Below, one piece after another: positions 9,141 to 17,526 of a DNA stretch of 64,000 bases. Position 1 is the stretch's first letter, and every line of letters begins with the position of its first letter. This DNA is from QHCA01 sp003244095 (GTDB lineage Bacteria; Actinomycetota; Actinomycetes; Mycobacteriales; QHCA01): NCBI GenBank assembly GCA_038329965.1, contig JBBQNN010000001.1:73818-137817 (forward strand), written 5' to 3'. The notes under the pieces were generated by a model. That model saw only the letters and a list, made by a program, of their open reading frames with translations. It searched no databases and was not told the DNA's origin. The position numbers and the translations under genes were made by a program.

Positions 9141-9596
9141 TCAGCTCCCTGCGCCGGCGAGCTGCCCGGTCGTAGCGTTGATCCGGTTGAAGGCGTTGAT
9201 GAGGGCGATGTGCAGTACCAGGCTCGCGAGCTGCGGTTCGCTGAACAGCTTGGCCGCGGCGTCGAAGACCTCGGTCGGCACCGGGTCCGACCGATCCGCC
9301 AGGCGGGTGGCGTGCTCTGTGAGCGCGAGGGCTGCCCGCTCCTCGTCGGTGAAGTACGGAGCATCCCGCCACGCGGCGACCGCGAAGATCCGGTCGTCGC
9401 TCTGGCCGTTCTTCCGCAGGTCGGTCGCGTGCATCTGCACGCATACGCTGCAGCCGTTGATCTGGCTCGCGCGCAGGTGAACGAGGTCGATGGTCGTTTG
9501 CGCCAGGCCGCTCGCTCCGGCGGCGGCCGCGAGGGCTAGGAGGGCGTCCAGAGCGCCCGGCACCGAAGTGGCGGGGTTGGGCATGCGTGCGTCCAT
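9141..9596 (-). CDS. Carboxymuconolactone decarboxylase / AhpD-like protein
   Basis: The 151-residue protein contains the AhpD core with the redox motif C49-S-V-C52 followed by H56 (CxxCxxxH), as in peroxidase-type members. It probably reduces peroxides or a related oxidant in the cytosol. ATG at 9596 is preceded by AGGAG. It is divergent from the ECF sigma factor gene. ECF41-type sigma factors are typically encoded next to, and control, carboxymuconolactone decarboxylase-type genes, and a matching promoter sits upstream (9640-9666). The exact substrate is unknown. Confidence 0.9.
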   Translation of the reverse strand: MDARMPNPATSVPGALDALLALAAAAGASGLAQTTIDLVHLRASQINGCSVCVQMHATDLRKNGQSDDRIFAVAAWRDAPYFTDEERAALALTEHATRLADRSDPVPTEVFDAAAKLFSEPQLASLVLHIALINAFNRINATTGQLAGAGS

Positions 9597-9604
9597 GGTG
9601 CTCC

Positions 9605-9631
9605 TGTCACGAAGACGACGTGTGTGGTGTC
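9605..9631 (+). promoter_or_regulatory. Candidate ECF41-type promoter for the sigma factor gene
   Basis: TGTCACG at 9605-9611 is followed after exactly 16 bases by TGTC at 9628-9631. The ECF41 consensus known from the literature is TGTCACA, 16 bases, CGTC, so the match is one base off in each box. It would give auto-activation of the sigma gene starting at 9679. Confidence 0.5.
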
Positions 9632-9639
9632 ACCTGTTT

Positions 9640-9666
9640 GACACCGCCCATCACGGTGCTGTGACA
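9640..9666 (-). promoter_or_regulatory. Candidate ECF41-type promoter for the AhpD-like gene
   Basis: Read on the minus strand, TGTCACA (9666-9660) is a perfect -35 box. It is followed after 16 bases by TGTC (9643-9640), one base from the CGTC consensus. The box lies about 45 bases upstream of the decarboxylase ATG. The -10 boxes of this and the opposing promoter lie in the two arms of a perfect inverted repeat, GGTGTCA (9626-9632) and TGACACC (9639-9645). Confidence 0.6.
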
Positions 9667-9678
9667 GGGAGGAAGCGG

Positions 9679-10569
9679 GTGGCGGAGATCGACGCGCTGG
9701 CTGAGGGGTTCGAGCGGCACAGCCCGCGGCTGCGGGCCGTCGCCTATCGAATGCTCGGTTCGCTCACCGAAGCTGAGGACGTCCTTCAAGAGGCTTGGAT
9801 CCGCTTCAACGACGCAGGGATCGAAGGTGTCGAGAACGTCGGGAGCTGGCTGACCACAATCGTCGCTCGGCTCTGCCTCAACGCCCTGCGGACCCGCGGG
9901 CGCCGCCGTGAGGAGTCGCTGGAGGTCTACGTGCCAGACCTGATCGTCAGCAGTCCCGAGGGCATCGATCCCGAACAAGAGGTCCTGCTCGCGGACGCGG
10001 TGGGCGTCGCTCTGGACGTCATCCTGAACACGCTCCAGCCGGCCGAGCGGCTGGTCCTGGTGCTGCACGACATGTTCGACGTCCCCTACGACGACATCGC
10101 GACGATGCTCGGTCGAACTCCCGCTGCGACTCGGCAGCTCGCCAGCAGGGCACGGCGTCGGGTGCGAGACGTAGCTCCGTCCCAGGACGCGGACGCGGAT
10201 CCGGCGCAGAACCGTCGCGTCGTGGACGCGTTCTTCGCGGCCGCCCGCGGCGGCGACCTGCAGCAGCTGATCGCCGTGCTGGACCCCGAGGTGCTCCTGC
10301 GCGCACAAGGCGGACCGAAGCGAACGGCGGCCACCGCGCTCGTGCGAGGCGCTAGCGCGGTCGCGAACCGAGCCATGCTTTTTACCCGACCAGACGCGCA
10401 GGTCCTGCCGGCGCTCGTCAACGGCGGCGCTGGCGTCGTCGTCCTCACTGGCGGCAAGCGCTTCTCGGTGATGGCCTTCACCGTCGCGGGCGGCCGCATC
10501 GTCGAGATCGCCGCTCTCGTCGACCCGGACCGCTTGCACAACCTCGACCTGTCTTCGCTCGGGCTCTAG
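9679..10569 (+). CDS. ECF41-type (SigJ-like) RNA polymerase sigma factor
   Basis: The protein has sigma region 2 (about residues 8-75, with MLGSLTEAEDVLQEAWIRF), region 4 (about 105-165, with YDDIATMLGRTPAATRQLASRARRR) and a C-terminal SnoaL/NTF2-like extension of about 115 residues ending near VDPDRLHN, equivalent to the conserved NPDKL-type motif of ECF41 factors. That extension modulates activity in place of an anti-sigma factor, and none is encoded nearby. GTG at 9679 is chosen because GGGAGGAA lies six bases upstream; this gives 296 residues, and GTG at 9661 is an alternative. Longer upstream reading runs into the divergent gene. The neighbouring AhpD-like gene is the expected target. 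Confidence 0.9.
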   Translation: MAEIDALAEGFERHSPRLRAVAYRMLGSLTEAEDVLQEAWIRFNDAGIEGVENVGSWLTTIVARLCLNALRTRGRRREESLEVYVPDLIVSSPEGIDPEQEVLLADAVGVALDVILNTLQPAERLVLVLHDMFDVPYDDIATMLGRTPAATRQLASRARRRVRDVAPSQDADADPAQNRRVVDAFFAAARGGDLQQLIAVLDPEVLLRAQGGPKRTAATALVRGASAVANRAMLFTRPDAQVLPALVNGGAGVVVLTGGKRFSVMAFTVAGGRIVEIAALVDPDRLHNLDLSSLGL

Positions 10570-10608
10570 GTCGTGTGCCGAGGGCGAGGACGGCAGCCTG
10601 ATAACTCG

Positions 10609-11109
10609 TCAACCGGATAGCAGGTGCCCGGGCCGGCGATGTCGGGCCGTCTCGCGGACCCATCGGGCAGTCGCGTCGATGTCGACAGAGGTGGCGGTGC
10701 CCACCTCGAGCACCGGCCCGACGCCCACCGGCCTCGCGCGCACGGCCCAGTCGTCCCAGGCGTCGAGCCGGCCGGAGTCGAAGTGCACGGGATGGCGGTG
10801 CCCCGTACGGGCGACGTAGCGCCGGCGTGTCTCCGCTACCGGGCAGGCGCACCAGATCTCCAGCACCGGGTCGGCGCCGGCCTGAGCCAGGCCGCGGCGT
10901 AGTTCGTGGGCGTATGGCGTGAACCAGCCCTCGACGACCGCCCGGCGGACTCGGCCAGGACGGCCCACAGCACCTCCATCGCCGCAGCACCCAGCCGCTT
11001 GGACGCTGCCGCATCAGGGCACCCGAGGGCGTCGCTCAGGGCCTCCTTGACGGTGTCCTTGCTGAGCAACGGCAGGTCGAGCGCACCCGTTGACGACGAC
11101 GGTCAGCAC
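10609..11109 (-). pseudogene. AAA/nucleotide-kinase-like gene lacking its P-loop
   Basis: Minus-strand frames together spell an actinobacterial ATP-dependent kinase of the shikimate/cytidylate-kinase-like class: LTVVVNG from GTG 11109, then LPLLSKDTVKEAL and AAMEVLWAVLAES, then, in another frame, RAVVEGWFTPYAHELRRGL to HFDSGRLDAWDDW and the stop at 10609. Between VVVNG and the SKDT block the expected Walker A segment (about 13 residues) is absent and the frame changes. A second one-base loss occurs near 10935. Two separate lesions, one removing the ATP-binding loop, mean the gene is almost surely dead. Confidence 0.65.
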
Positions 11110-11110
11110 C

Positions 11111-13636
11111 TCACTCGGCCGCGATCGCCGCGAGCACGTTGAGCCGCGAGCCCCGGCGGGCCGGTAGCCATGCTGCCAGCACGCCGGCCAGCGCGGCGAG
11201 CACCAGGAACACCACCATCCGGATGATCGGGAACTGTAGCTCGGTGACGCCTTGACTGACCAGATCGCGTTGGATGGCCACGCCGAAGGCCGAGCCGACC
11301 GCGAGCCCGAGCAGGCCGCCGAAGACGGCGATGACGACAGCCTCCACGCGGATCATCCGCTTCACCTGGCGACGGGACATCCCGATCGCCCGGAGCAAGC
11401 CCAGCTCGCGGGTCCGCTCGATGACGGAGAGCGCGAGGGTGTTGACGATGCCGAGCACCGCGATGAGCACGGACAGGGCAAGCAGGAGGTACAGGACGTT
11501 CACGACCTGGTCGATCTGCCCGGTCGCGGCCTGCACGAAGTCCGATTGGTCCTGGACCATGACGTTGGGGTAGGGCTTGGCCACCGCGGCGATGCCGCGC
11601 CGGGCGGCTGCCGTGTCGGTGCCGGGGGCGAGCTTGACAAGGGCAGCCGAGAGGCTCTGGGTGGTGAATTCCCTGGTCACCACGTCATCGAACAGGTAGG
11701 CGTCGACGAGCTGGCTGTCGGCGTAGACGCCACCGATCCGGAAGTCGTGGGCGGCACCCTTCGGGAAGCGCACGTGCAGCGTCTGCCCGGGCTTGAAGCG
11801 CCCCTTGCTCGCGACCTTGTCGCTGATCAACACCGTCTGCGGGTCGAGGTGCATCAAGCCGGCCTTGCGGTCGAGCTTGATGAGGTGCCCGACGGCTGAC
11901 GGGGACACTGCCATGACGCCGCTGGAAGTCCTGCCGATCTGGGCCGGCGAGAATCGCAGGCCGGACACCTCCGTGACACCCGGCTGGCTGCGCAGGCTGT
12001 CGAGGACCGACGCGGGGAACCCGATGTCGGTCTGGGTGTTCAGGATGAAGTCGGCGCCGATCGCCTGGTCGGCGACCTTGTGCACGCTTGCCTTCAGCGA
12101 AGCGCCGAGGATGCTCACCGCGCTCACCAGCGCGAGCCCGATCATCAGCGCTGCCGCGGTCGAGGCGGTGCGCCGGGGGTTGCGCAGCGTGTTGACCCGG
12201 CCGAGCCGCCCGGGCAGCTGCCGCTGGAACGGCCTGCCCAGCAGGCCGGCCACCGGGCGGCTGATCACCGGGGAGAGCATGGCCACCCCGACGAAGGCCA
12301 GCAGGGTGCCGGCTCCGAGGACCGGTAGGCCTGCGCCGGCCAGCCCCCATCCGACGCCGGCGGCACCCAGGACCAGCACGATGGCGCCGAAGACGGTCTG
12401 CCGCCGCAACGGCCGGTCGGGTGTCGCGGCGTCGCGCAGCGCCGCCATCGGTGACACCGCGGAAGCCCGGCGGGCCGGGAACAGCGCGGCCAGCGCGGTC
12501 ACGAGGATCCCGACGGCGAAGGCCACGGCGACGGTGCGCGGGGCGAAGACCGTCGGCCCGCTGGGCAGGTCGGCGCCGATGAGCTTGAAGACTCCCTTGA
12601 GCCCTTGGGCGACCAGCACGCCGAGGCCGAGGCCGAGCGCCGAGGCGACGGTGCCGACGGCGAGCGCCTCGACCAGGACGGAGCGGGTGACCTGCCGCCG
12701 GCTGGCACCGAGGGCGCGCAGCAACGCCAGCTCGCGAGTGCGCTGTGCTACCAGCATCGTGAAGGTGTTGAAGATGATGAACGCGCCGACGAACAGTGCC
12801 ACCGCGGCGAAGACCAGCAGGAAGGTGTTGATGAACCCGATGAAGGAACGCACGCCGGCGGCCTGCTCGTCGGCCAGCTTCTTGCCGGTGATCGCCTCGG
12901 TGTGCGCCGGCAGGATCCCCGTCACTCGGCTGCGCAGCGAGTCCGCGCCGACGCCAGAGGCGGCGGCCGCGTCGATCTCGGTGTAGCCCGCCGGAATGCC
13001 GAGCACCGCCCGCGCCGTCGGCAGGTCGAAGGCGATGGTGGTCTCGCCACCGAGGGAGGACTTCCCGCCGGGATAGGCGAACACCCCGACGATTCGGTAG
13101 GGCCGGATCGGCAGGGCGCTGAGCACCGGTGCCTTGTCACCGACGTGATAGCCGCCCGACGTGGCCATGAACTTGCTGATCGCGATCTCGTCGGGGCCCT
13201 TGGGTGCCCGGCCGTTGACCAGGTGTGCGCTGTTCAGGCGCGCGGAGTCCACCCAGTTCAGCCCGAACCGCGGCGGCCCCGAGCCACCGATCAGCTTGCC
13301 GTCCTTGCCGACCAGGGCCGCGTTGCCGAGCACGCTGCCCTGGGCCTCGACGACCCCGCGGACCCCGCGGACGCCGTCCAGCGCCGCGGCGGGCACGACG
13401 TCACGCCCCGGGTCGGCGCCGTTGGTGCCCTGATCGCCCTGGAAGGTGTGCGTGCCGCGGATAGCAACGGCGACGTTCTGGTTGACCGTGGAGAACAGCG
13501 TGTCGAAGGTCCTGCCGAGGGTGTCGGTGAGCACCAGAGCGCCCGAGACGAACGAGACGCCGAGCACGATGGCGACTGCCGCCAGGAGCAGGCGCAGCTT
13601 GCGGGCGAGCAGGCTGCGGAAGGTGGCGTGCAGCAT
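11111..13636 (-). CDS. FtsX-type ABC transporter permease
   Basis: The 841-residue membrane protein has the duplicated MacB/LolC-like build: N-terminal membrane segment (about 17-37), a large extracytoplasmic domain, a first FtsX domain with three membrane segments (about 265-390), a central segment, a second extracytoplasmic domain and a C-terminal FtsX domain (about 715-835). Both FtsX units carry the LALLRAxGxSRRQV signature. Such permeases drive extracytoplasmic work or lipid/lipoprotein extraction and do not import solutes. The ATG (13636-13634) overlaps the stop of the ATPase gene by one base, so the pair is one operon and one transporter. The substrate is unknown. Confidence 0.9.
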   Translation of the reverse strand: MLHATFRSLLARKLRLLLAAVAIVLGVSFVSGALVLTDTLGRTFDTLFSTVNQNVAVAIRGTHTFQGDQGTNGADPGRDVVPAAALDGVRGVRGVVEAQGSVLGNAALVGKDGKLIGGSGPPRFGLNWVDSARLNSAHLVNGRAPKGPDEIAISKFMATSGGYHVGDKAPVLSALPIRPYRIVGVFAYPGGKSSLGGETTIAFDLPTARAVLGIPAGYTEIDAAAASGVGADSLRSRVTGILPAHTEAITGKKLADEQAAGVRSFIGFINTFLLVFAAVALFVGAFIIFNTFTMLVAQRTRELALLRALGASRRQVTRSVLVEALAVGTVASALGLGLGVLVAQGLKGVFKLIGADLPSGPTVFAPRTVAVAFAVGILVTALAALFPARRASAVSPMAALRDAATPDRPLRRQTVFGAIVLVLGAAGVGWGLAGAGLPVLGAGTLLAFVGVAMLSPVISRPVAGLLGRPFQRQLPGRLGRVNTLRNPRRTASTAAALMIGLALVSAVSILGASLKASVHKVADQAIGADFILNTQTDIGFPASVLDSLRSQPGVTEVSGLRFSPAQIGRTSSGVMAVSPSAVGHLIKLDRKAGLMHLDPQTVLISDKVASKGRFKPGQTLHVRFPKGAAHDFRIGGVYADSQLVDAYLFDDVVTREFTTQSLSAALVKLAPGTDTAAARRGIAAVAKPYPNVMVQDQSDFVQAATGQIDQVVNVLYLLLALSVLIAVLGIVNTLALSVIERTRELGLLRAIGMSRRQVKRMIRVEAVVIAVFGGLLGLAVGSAFGVAIQRDLVSQGVTELQFPIIRMVVFLVLAALAGVLAAWLPARRGSRLNVLAAIAAE

Positions 13637-14397
13637 CAGACACCTGCCGGCAGGTCGAGGCGCTTCATGCGGTCGAGCACCTTCTCGGCGGTCGGGTCGG
13701 CCATCTCGTCGACGATCTTGCCGTCGGCGAGGAAGACCACCCGGTCGGCGTAGCCCGCCGCCACCGGGTCGTGGGTGACCATGACGACGGTCTGCCCCAG
13801 GTCGCGCACGGAGTCACGCAGGAACGACAGCACCTGCGCACCGCTCTGCGAGTCGAGGTTGCCGGTCGGTTCGTCGGCGAAGACCACCGCGGGCCGGGAC
13901 AGCAGGGCGCGCGCACACGCCACCCGCTGCTGCTGCCCGCCGGAGAGCTCCGTCGGCCGGTGGCCGAGCCGGTCGCGCAGGCCGATGGTGTCGACGACCG
14001 TGTCGAACCAGTCGGCGTCCGGCTTGCGTCCGGCGATGTCGAGCGGCAGCCGGATGTTCTCCTCGGCGGTCAGGGTGGGCAGCAGGTTGAACTGCTGGAA
14101 CACGAAGCCGACCCGGTCGCGGCGCAACTGCGTGAGCGCCTTGTCCTTGAGCCTGGTGATCTCGACGTCGGGGATCCAAACGTCGCCGGAGGTCACGTTG
14201 TCGAGACCCGCGAGGCAGTGCATCAGCGTGGACTTGCCGGAGCCCGACGGGCCCATGATGGCGCTGAACGCCCCGGCCGGGAAGCTTGCTGTGACGTGGT
14301 CGAGCGCGAGCACCATAGTCTCGCCGGAGCCGTACACCTTGGTCAGATCGACCGCTCGGGTCGCGTGCAGGGACGTGGTCGTGGTCGCTGAAGTCAT
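13636..14397 (-). CDS. ABC transporter ATP-binding protein (MacB/LolD type)
   Basis: The 253-residue ATPase has Walker A GPSGSGKS, the Q-loop FVFQQFNLLPTL, signature LSGGQQQRVACARAL, Walker B VVFADEPTGNLD and the switch His in MVTHDP, the sequence style of the MacB/LolD group. It energises the FtsX-type permease encoded immediately downstream. ATG at 14397 (MTSATTTTS) is preferred over the in-frame codon at 14448, because alignment to the family begins only after it. No dedicated regulator is visible nearby. Confidence 0.93.
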   Translation of the reverse strand: MTSATTTTSLHATRAVDLTKVYGSGETMVLALDHVTASFPAGAFSAIMGPSGSGKSTLMHCLAGLDNVTSGDVWIPDVEITRLKDKALTQLRRDRVGFVFQQFNLLPTLTAEENIRLPLDIAGRKPDADWFDTVVDTIGLRDRLGHRPTELSGGQQQRVACARALLSRPAVVFADEPTGNLDSQSGAQVLSFLRDSVRDLGQTVVMVTHDPVAAGYADRVVFLADGKIVDEMADPTAEKVLDRMKRLDLPAGV

Positions 14398-14480
14398 GCC
14401 CTGCACGCTATGTGTGTTGCGCACCGTGCTCGTCACCTGCACGAACAATTCACGACTACTCCACCGGACGTACGACGACG

Positions 14481-15371
14481 TCAGTCGTCTGCCACGGGTG
14501 AGACATCTGCCGCGGAATCAGTGTTGTCAAGGGCAGCTGGCGGCAGCGCCGGGAACGGCGGTGGGGTGCCGCCGAAGCTCGGGCACAGGGCCTTGTGCTG
14601 GCACCAGTCGCACAGCCGGCTGGGGCTGGACCGGAAGTCCTCGGCCGCGGTGGCCCGGGCGATCGCCGCCCACAGCGCCTCGAGCGTGCGCTCGAACCGG
14701 GCCAGCTCACCCTCATCGGGCGCGTAGGTCAGCATGTCGCGGTCGCCGAGGTAGAGCAGGCGCAGCTGTCGTGGCACCACCCCGCGGGTCCGCCAGATGA
14801 TCAGGGCGTAGAACTTCAACTGGAACAGCGCCTTGCCCTCGAACGCCTCCCGGGGCGCCCCCCCGGTCTTGTAGTCCACCACCCGGATCTCTCCGCTCGG
14901 GGCCACGTCGAGCCGGTCGATGTAGCCGCGCAGCCGGAGCCCGGAGGGCAGCAGCACCTCGACGAGTTGCTCCCGCTCGGCCGGCTCGAGCCGGGTCGGG
15001 TCCTCGAGCCCGAAGTACGCGGCCAGCAGGGGCCGGGCCGACTCCAGCCACGGCGCCAGCTCGTCGGCGTCGGCGAACATCGCCGCCACGTCGGGCTCGG
15101 CCTCCACCAGCCGCTGCCACTCCCGAGCCATGAGCGCCTCGGCGACGGCGAGGGTGCGCTCGTCGGCGGGCAGGTCGAACAACCGCTCCAGGACCGAGTG
15201 CACGAGGGTGCCGCGCACTGCGGCCGGGCTCGGCGGGTCCGGCAACCGGTCGATCGAGCGGAGGCGGTAGAGCAGGGGGCAGGTCTTGAAGTCACTGGCC
15301 CGGGACGGCGACAGCGATCCGAGCACGGGGACCGGCAGATCGATGACGAGACTTCCTGGAGTGCTGCTCAT
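14481..15371 (-). CDS. RecB-like PD-(D/E)XK nuclease
   Basis: The 296-residue stand-alone RecB-family nuclease has N-terminal LSPSRASDFKTCPLLYRLR, the catalytic PD-(D/E)XK block GYIDRLDVAPSGEIRVVDYKTG and a C-terminal cluster CDWCQHKALC. With the Cys of TCPLLYR this forms the four-Cys iron-sulfur clamp typical of AddB/RecB-type nucleases. It is predicted to cut DNA in repair. ATG at 15371 is chosen because the family alignment starts there. A homologue occupies the same place beside trmI/arc in mycobacteria (Rv2119). It is divergent from the site-2 protease gene over 94 bases. Confidence 0.9.
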   Translation of the reverse strand: MSSTPGSLVIDLPVPVLGSLSPSRASDFKTCPLLYRLRSIDRLPDPPSPAAVRGTLVHSVLERLFDLPADERTLAVAEALMAREWQRLVEAEPDVAAMFADADELAPWLESARPLLAAYFGLEDPTRLEPAEREQLVEVLLPSGLRLRGYIDRLDVAPSGEIRVVDYKTGGAPREAFEGKALFQLKFYALIIWRTRGVVPRQLRLLYLGDRDMLTYAPDEGELARFERTLEALWAAIARATAAEDFRSSPSRLCDWCQHKALCPSFGGTPPPFPALPPAALDNTDSAADVSPVADD

Positions 15372-15465
15372 GAATCCTGACCCTAGGCGAGGGGTACGAC
15401 AGAACGCCGGCACGGCGCGCCACCGGACCCGGGCGGTACGCCCCCGCCGGCCGTAGCATCGAGGG

Positions 15466-16605
15466 GTGCCCGAGCCCTCACCCCCGACGAGGAGTGGGTT
15501 CGGTGCCGGTTTCCCTGTCGGCCGGGTGCTCGGGGTCCCGGTGTTCGTCTCACCCAGCGCCCTGCTGCTCGTCGCGTTCATCGCGCTGACCTACACCCGG
15601 CCGGGCCAGGGCGACACGCCCGGCTGGCCCGGCGGCTATGCGGTCGGGGCCGGCTTCGCCGTACTGCTGCTGCTCTCGGTGTTCCTACACGAATTGGGCC
15701 ATTGCGTGGTCAGCCAGGCCGTCGGCGTCCCCGTACGGTCGATCACGCTGTTCCTGCTCGGGGGCATCACGAGGACCGACACGGAGGCCCGCGACCCCAC
15801 CCGCTCCTACCTCATCACCTTCGCCGGTCCGCTCGTCTCGTTGTGCCTCGGCGCATTCAGTGCCCTGGCCGCCGAGGCCTTCGGGCGCGGCGGCCTGGGC
15901 GGCGAGCTGTTCGGGCAACTGGCCTGGGTCAACCTGATCGTGGCGGTCTTCAACATGCTTCCCGGCCTGCCGCTCGACGGCGGCCAACTGGTCCGGGCCG
16001 GCATCTGGCGGCGGACCGGTAACCGATCCGCGGCCACCCGGGTCGCCGGCTGGTCCGGGCGGGTCGTCTCCCTGCTGGTGTTCGCGGCTGGTTTCCTGCT
16101 GACCGTCGCCAACCCCAAGCAGGGTTACGCCAACATGTTCTGGCTGGGCCTGCTGGCGGCTTTCATCTGGGTAGGGGCCACGCAGGCCATGCGCAATGCC
16201 GTGGTGCTCGAGCGGTTGCCCCGGCTGCAGGCCGGCTCGATGGCGCGACCCGCGGTCGCCGTCCGGGCCGACCTGCCGCTGTCCGAGGCGCTGCGGCGCC
16301 TGGCGGCCGAGCGGGCCGGTGCCATCGTGGTCGTCGACGGGTTGGGCCGGCCGGACGCCGTCGTCAACGAGCAGGCGGTCGCGGCGACCCCTGAGCAGCG
16401 CCGGCCCTGGGTCACGGTCGCCACGGTGGCCCGGTCGATCGCCGACGGGCTCACCCTCGCCGCCGACCTGTCCGGCAACGACGTCCTGACCGCGCTGCAG
16501 GCGCACCCGGCCACGGAGTACATCGTCGTAGATGCCGATGGGGGCCTGGTCGGGGTGCTGGCCGCCGCCGACCTCGCCTACGTGCTCTCGCCGGTGGCGC
16601 GGTGA
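15466..16605 (+). CDS. Site-2 protease family zinc metalloprotease with CBS domains
   Basis: The 379-residue membrane protease has HELGH (H75, E76, H79) in a transmembrane segment and the second motif NMLPGLPLDGGQ (D171), which together bind catalytic zinc within the membrane. About six membrane segments span residues 25-245, followed by two CBS motifs (about 260-375; AIVVVDGLGRPDAVV and EYIVVDADGGLVGVL), a known sub-family build thought to sense nucleotides. The start is GTG at 15466. The gene overlaps trmI by four bases (GTGA), so it heads the trmI operon. Its substrate is unknown. Confidence 0.93.
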   Translation: MPEPSPPTRSGFGAGFPVGRVLGVPVFVSPSALLLVAFIALTYTRPGQGDTPGWPGGYAVGAGFAVLLLLSVFLHELGHCVVSQAVGVPVRSITLFLLGGITRTDTEARDPTRSYLITFAGPLVSLCLGAFSALAAEAFGRGGLGGELFGQLAWVNLIVAVFNMLPGLPLDGGQLVRAGIWRRTGNRSAATRVAGWSGRVVSLLVFAAGFLLTVANPKQGYANMFWLGLLAAFIWVGATQAMRNAVVLERLPRLQAGSMARPAVAVRADLPLSEALRRLAAERAGAIVVVDGLGRPDAVVNEQAVAATPEQRRPWVTVATVARSIADGLTLAADLSGNDVLTALQAHPATEYIVVDADGGLVGVLAAADLAYVLSPVAR

Positions 16606-17459
16606 GCGGCGTGCGGCGCGGGGGACCGTTCGAGGCTGGCGACCGGGTGCAGCTCACCGACCCCAAGGGCCGGCTGCACACCGTCGTCCTCGAGCCCGGC
16701 AAGCAGTTCCACACCCACCGGGGGGTGATCGCCCACGACGACCTCATCGGGCGGTCCGAGGGTGTGGTGGTCAACGCGGCGAGCGGCACGGCCTACCTCG
16801 CCCTGCGACCGCTGCTGGCCGACTACGTGCTCTCGATGCCCCGCGGGGCACAGGTCGTCTATCCCAAGGACGCCGCCCAGATCGTGCACATGGGCGACGT
16901 CTTCCCGGGCGCCCACGTGCTGGAGGCCGGCGCGGGATCCGGCGCGCTCACCTGCTCGCTGCTCAGGGCCGTCGGTGCCGACGGGCGGGTCGTGTCCTAC
17001 GAGCGCCGCCCGGAGTTCGCAGACGTGGCACGGGCCAACGTCGAGCGGTTCTTCGGCGGCCCGCATCCGGCCTGGGAGCTGGTCGTCGGCGACCTGTCGG
17101 ATGCCGACCCCGGCGAGTTCGGCACTGTTGACCGCGCAGTCCTCGACCTGCTCGCGCCGTGGGAGCTGCTCGACCCGGTCGCCGCGGCGCTGCAGCCCGG
17201 TGGCGTCCTGATCGGGTACGTGGCCACCACGACCCAGCTGTCCCGCCTGGTGGAGGCGCTGAGGGAGCACGGCAGCTTCACCGAGCCCGCGGCCTGGGAG
17301 TCGCTGGTCCGCCCGTGGCATGTCGTGGGGCTCGCCGTGCGCCCGGACCACCGGATGGTCGGGCATACGGCCTTCCTGGTCAGCACCCGCCGGCTCAGTG
17401 ACGGCGTGAGCATGCCGCACCGGCAGCGGCGCCCTGCCAAGTCCGCCGAATCGACCTGA
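16602..17459 (+). CDS. trmI: tRNA (adenine-58-N1)-methyltransferase
   Basis: This SAM-dependent enzyme forms m1A58 in the T-loop of tRNAs. The 285 residues include the N-terminal barrel with RGGPFEAGDRVQLTDPKG, the linker YVLSMPRGAQVVYPKDAAQIV and a class I methyltransferase fold with LEAGAGSGALT (motif I) and DLLAPWELLDPV. Length and motifs match actinobacterial TrmI (Rv2118c). GTG at 16602 overlaps the protease stop. The proteasome ATPase gene follows after 67 bases, the usual actinobacterial neighbourhood. Confidence 0.96.
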   Translation: MSGVRRGGPFEAGDRVQLTDPKGRLHTVVLEPGKQFHTHRGVIAHDDLIGRSEGVVVNAASGTAYLALRPLLADYVLSMPRGAQVVYPKDAAQIVHMGDVFPGAHVLEAGAGSGALTCSLLRAVGADGRVVSYERRPEFADVARANVERFFGGPHPAWELVVGDLSDADPGEFGTVDRAVLDLLAPWELLDPVAAALQPGGVLIGYVATTTQLSRLVEALREHGSFTEPAAWESLVRPWHVVGLAVRPDHRMVGHTAFLVSTRRLSDGVSMPHRQRRPAKSAEST

Positions 17460-17526
17460 AGCGTGCGGGTGGCTGCCGCGCCGCACCGTCGCGGGTAGGG
17501 TGGAAGCATGAGGGGAGGTGGTGCCC

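Noticed and set aside
14398..14448. Upstream start of the ABC ATPase
   Set aside because: The 17 extra residues have no family match; ATG 14397 is the better start.
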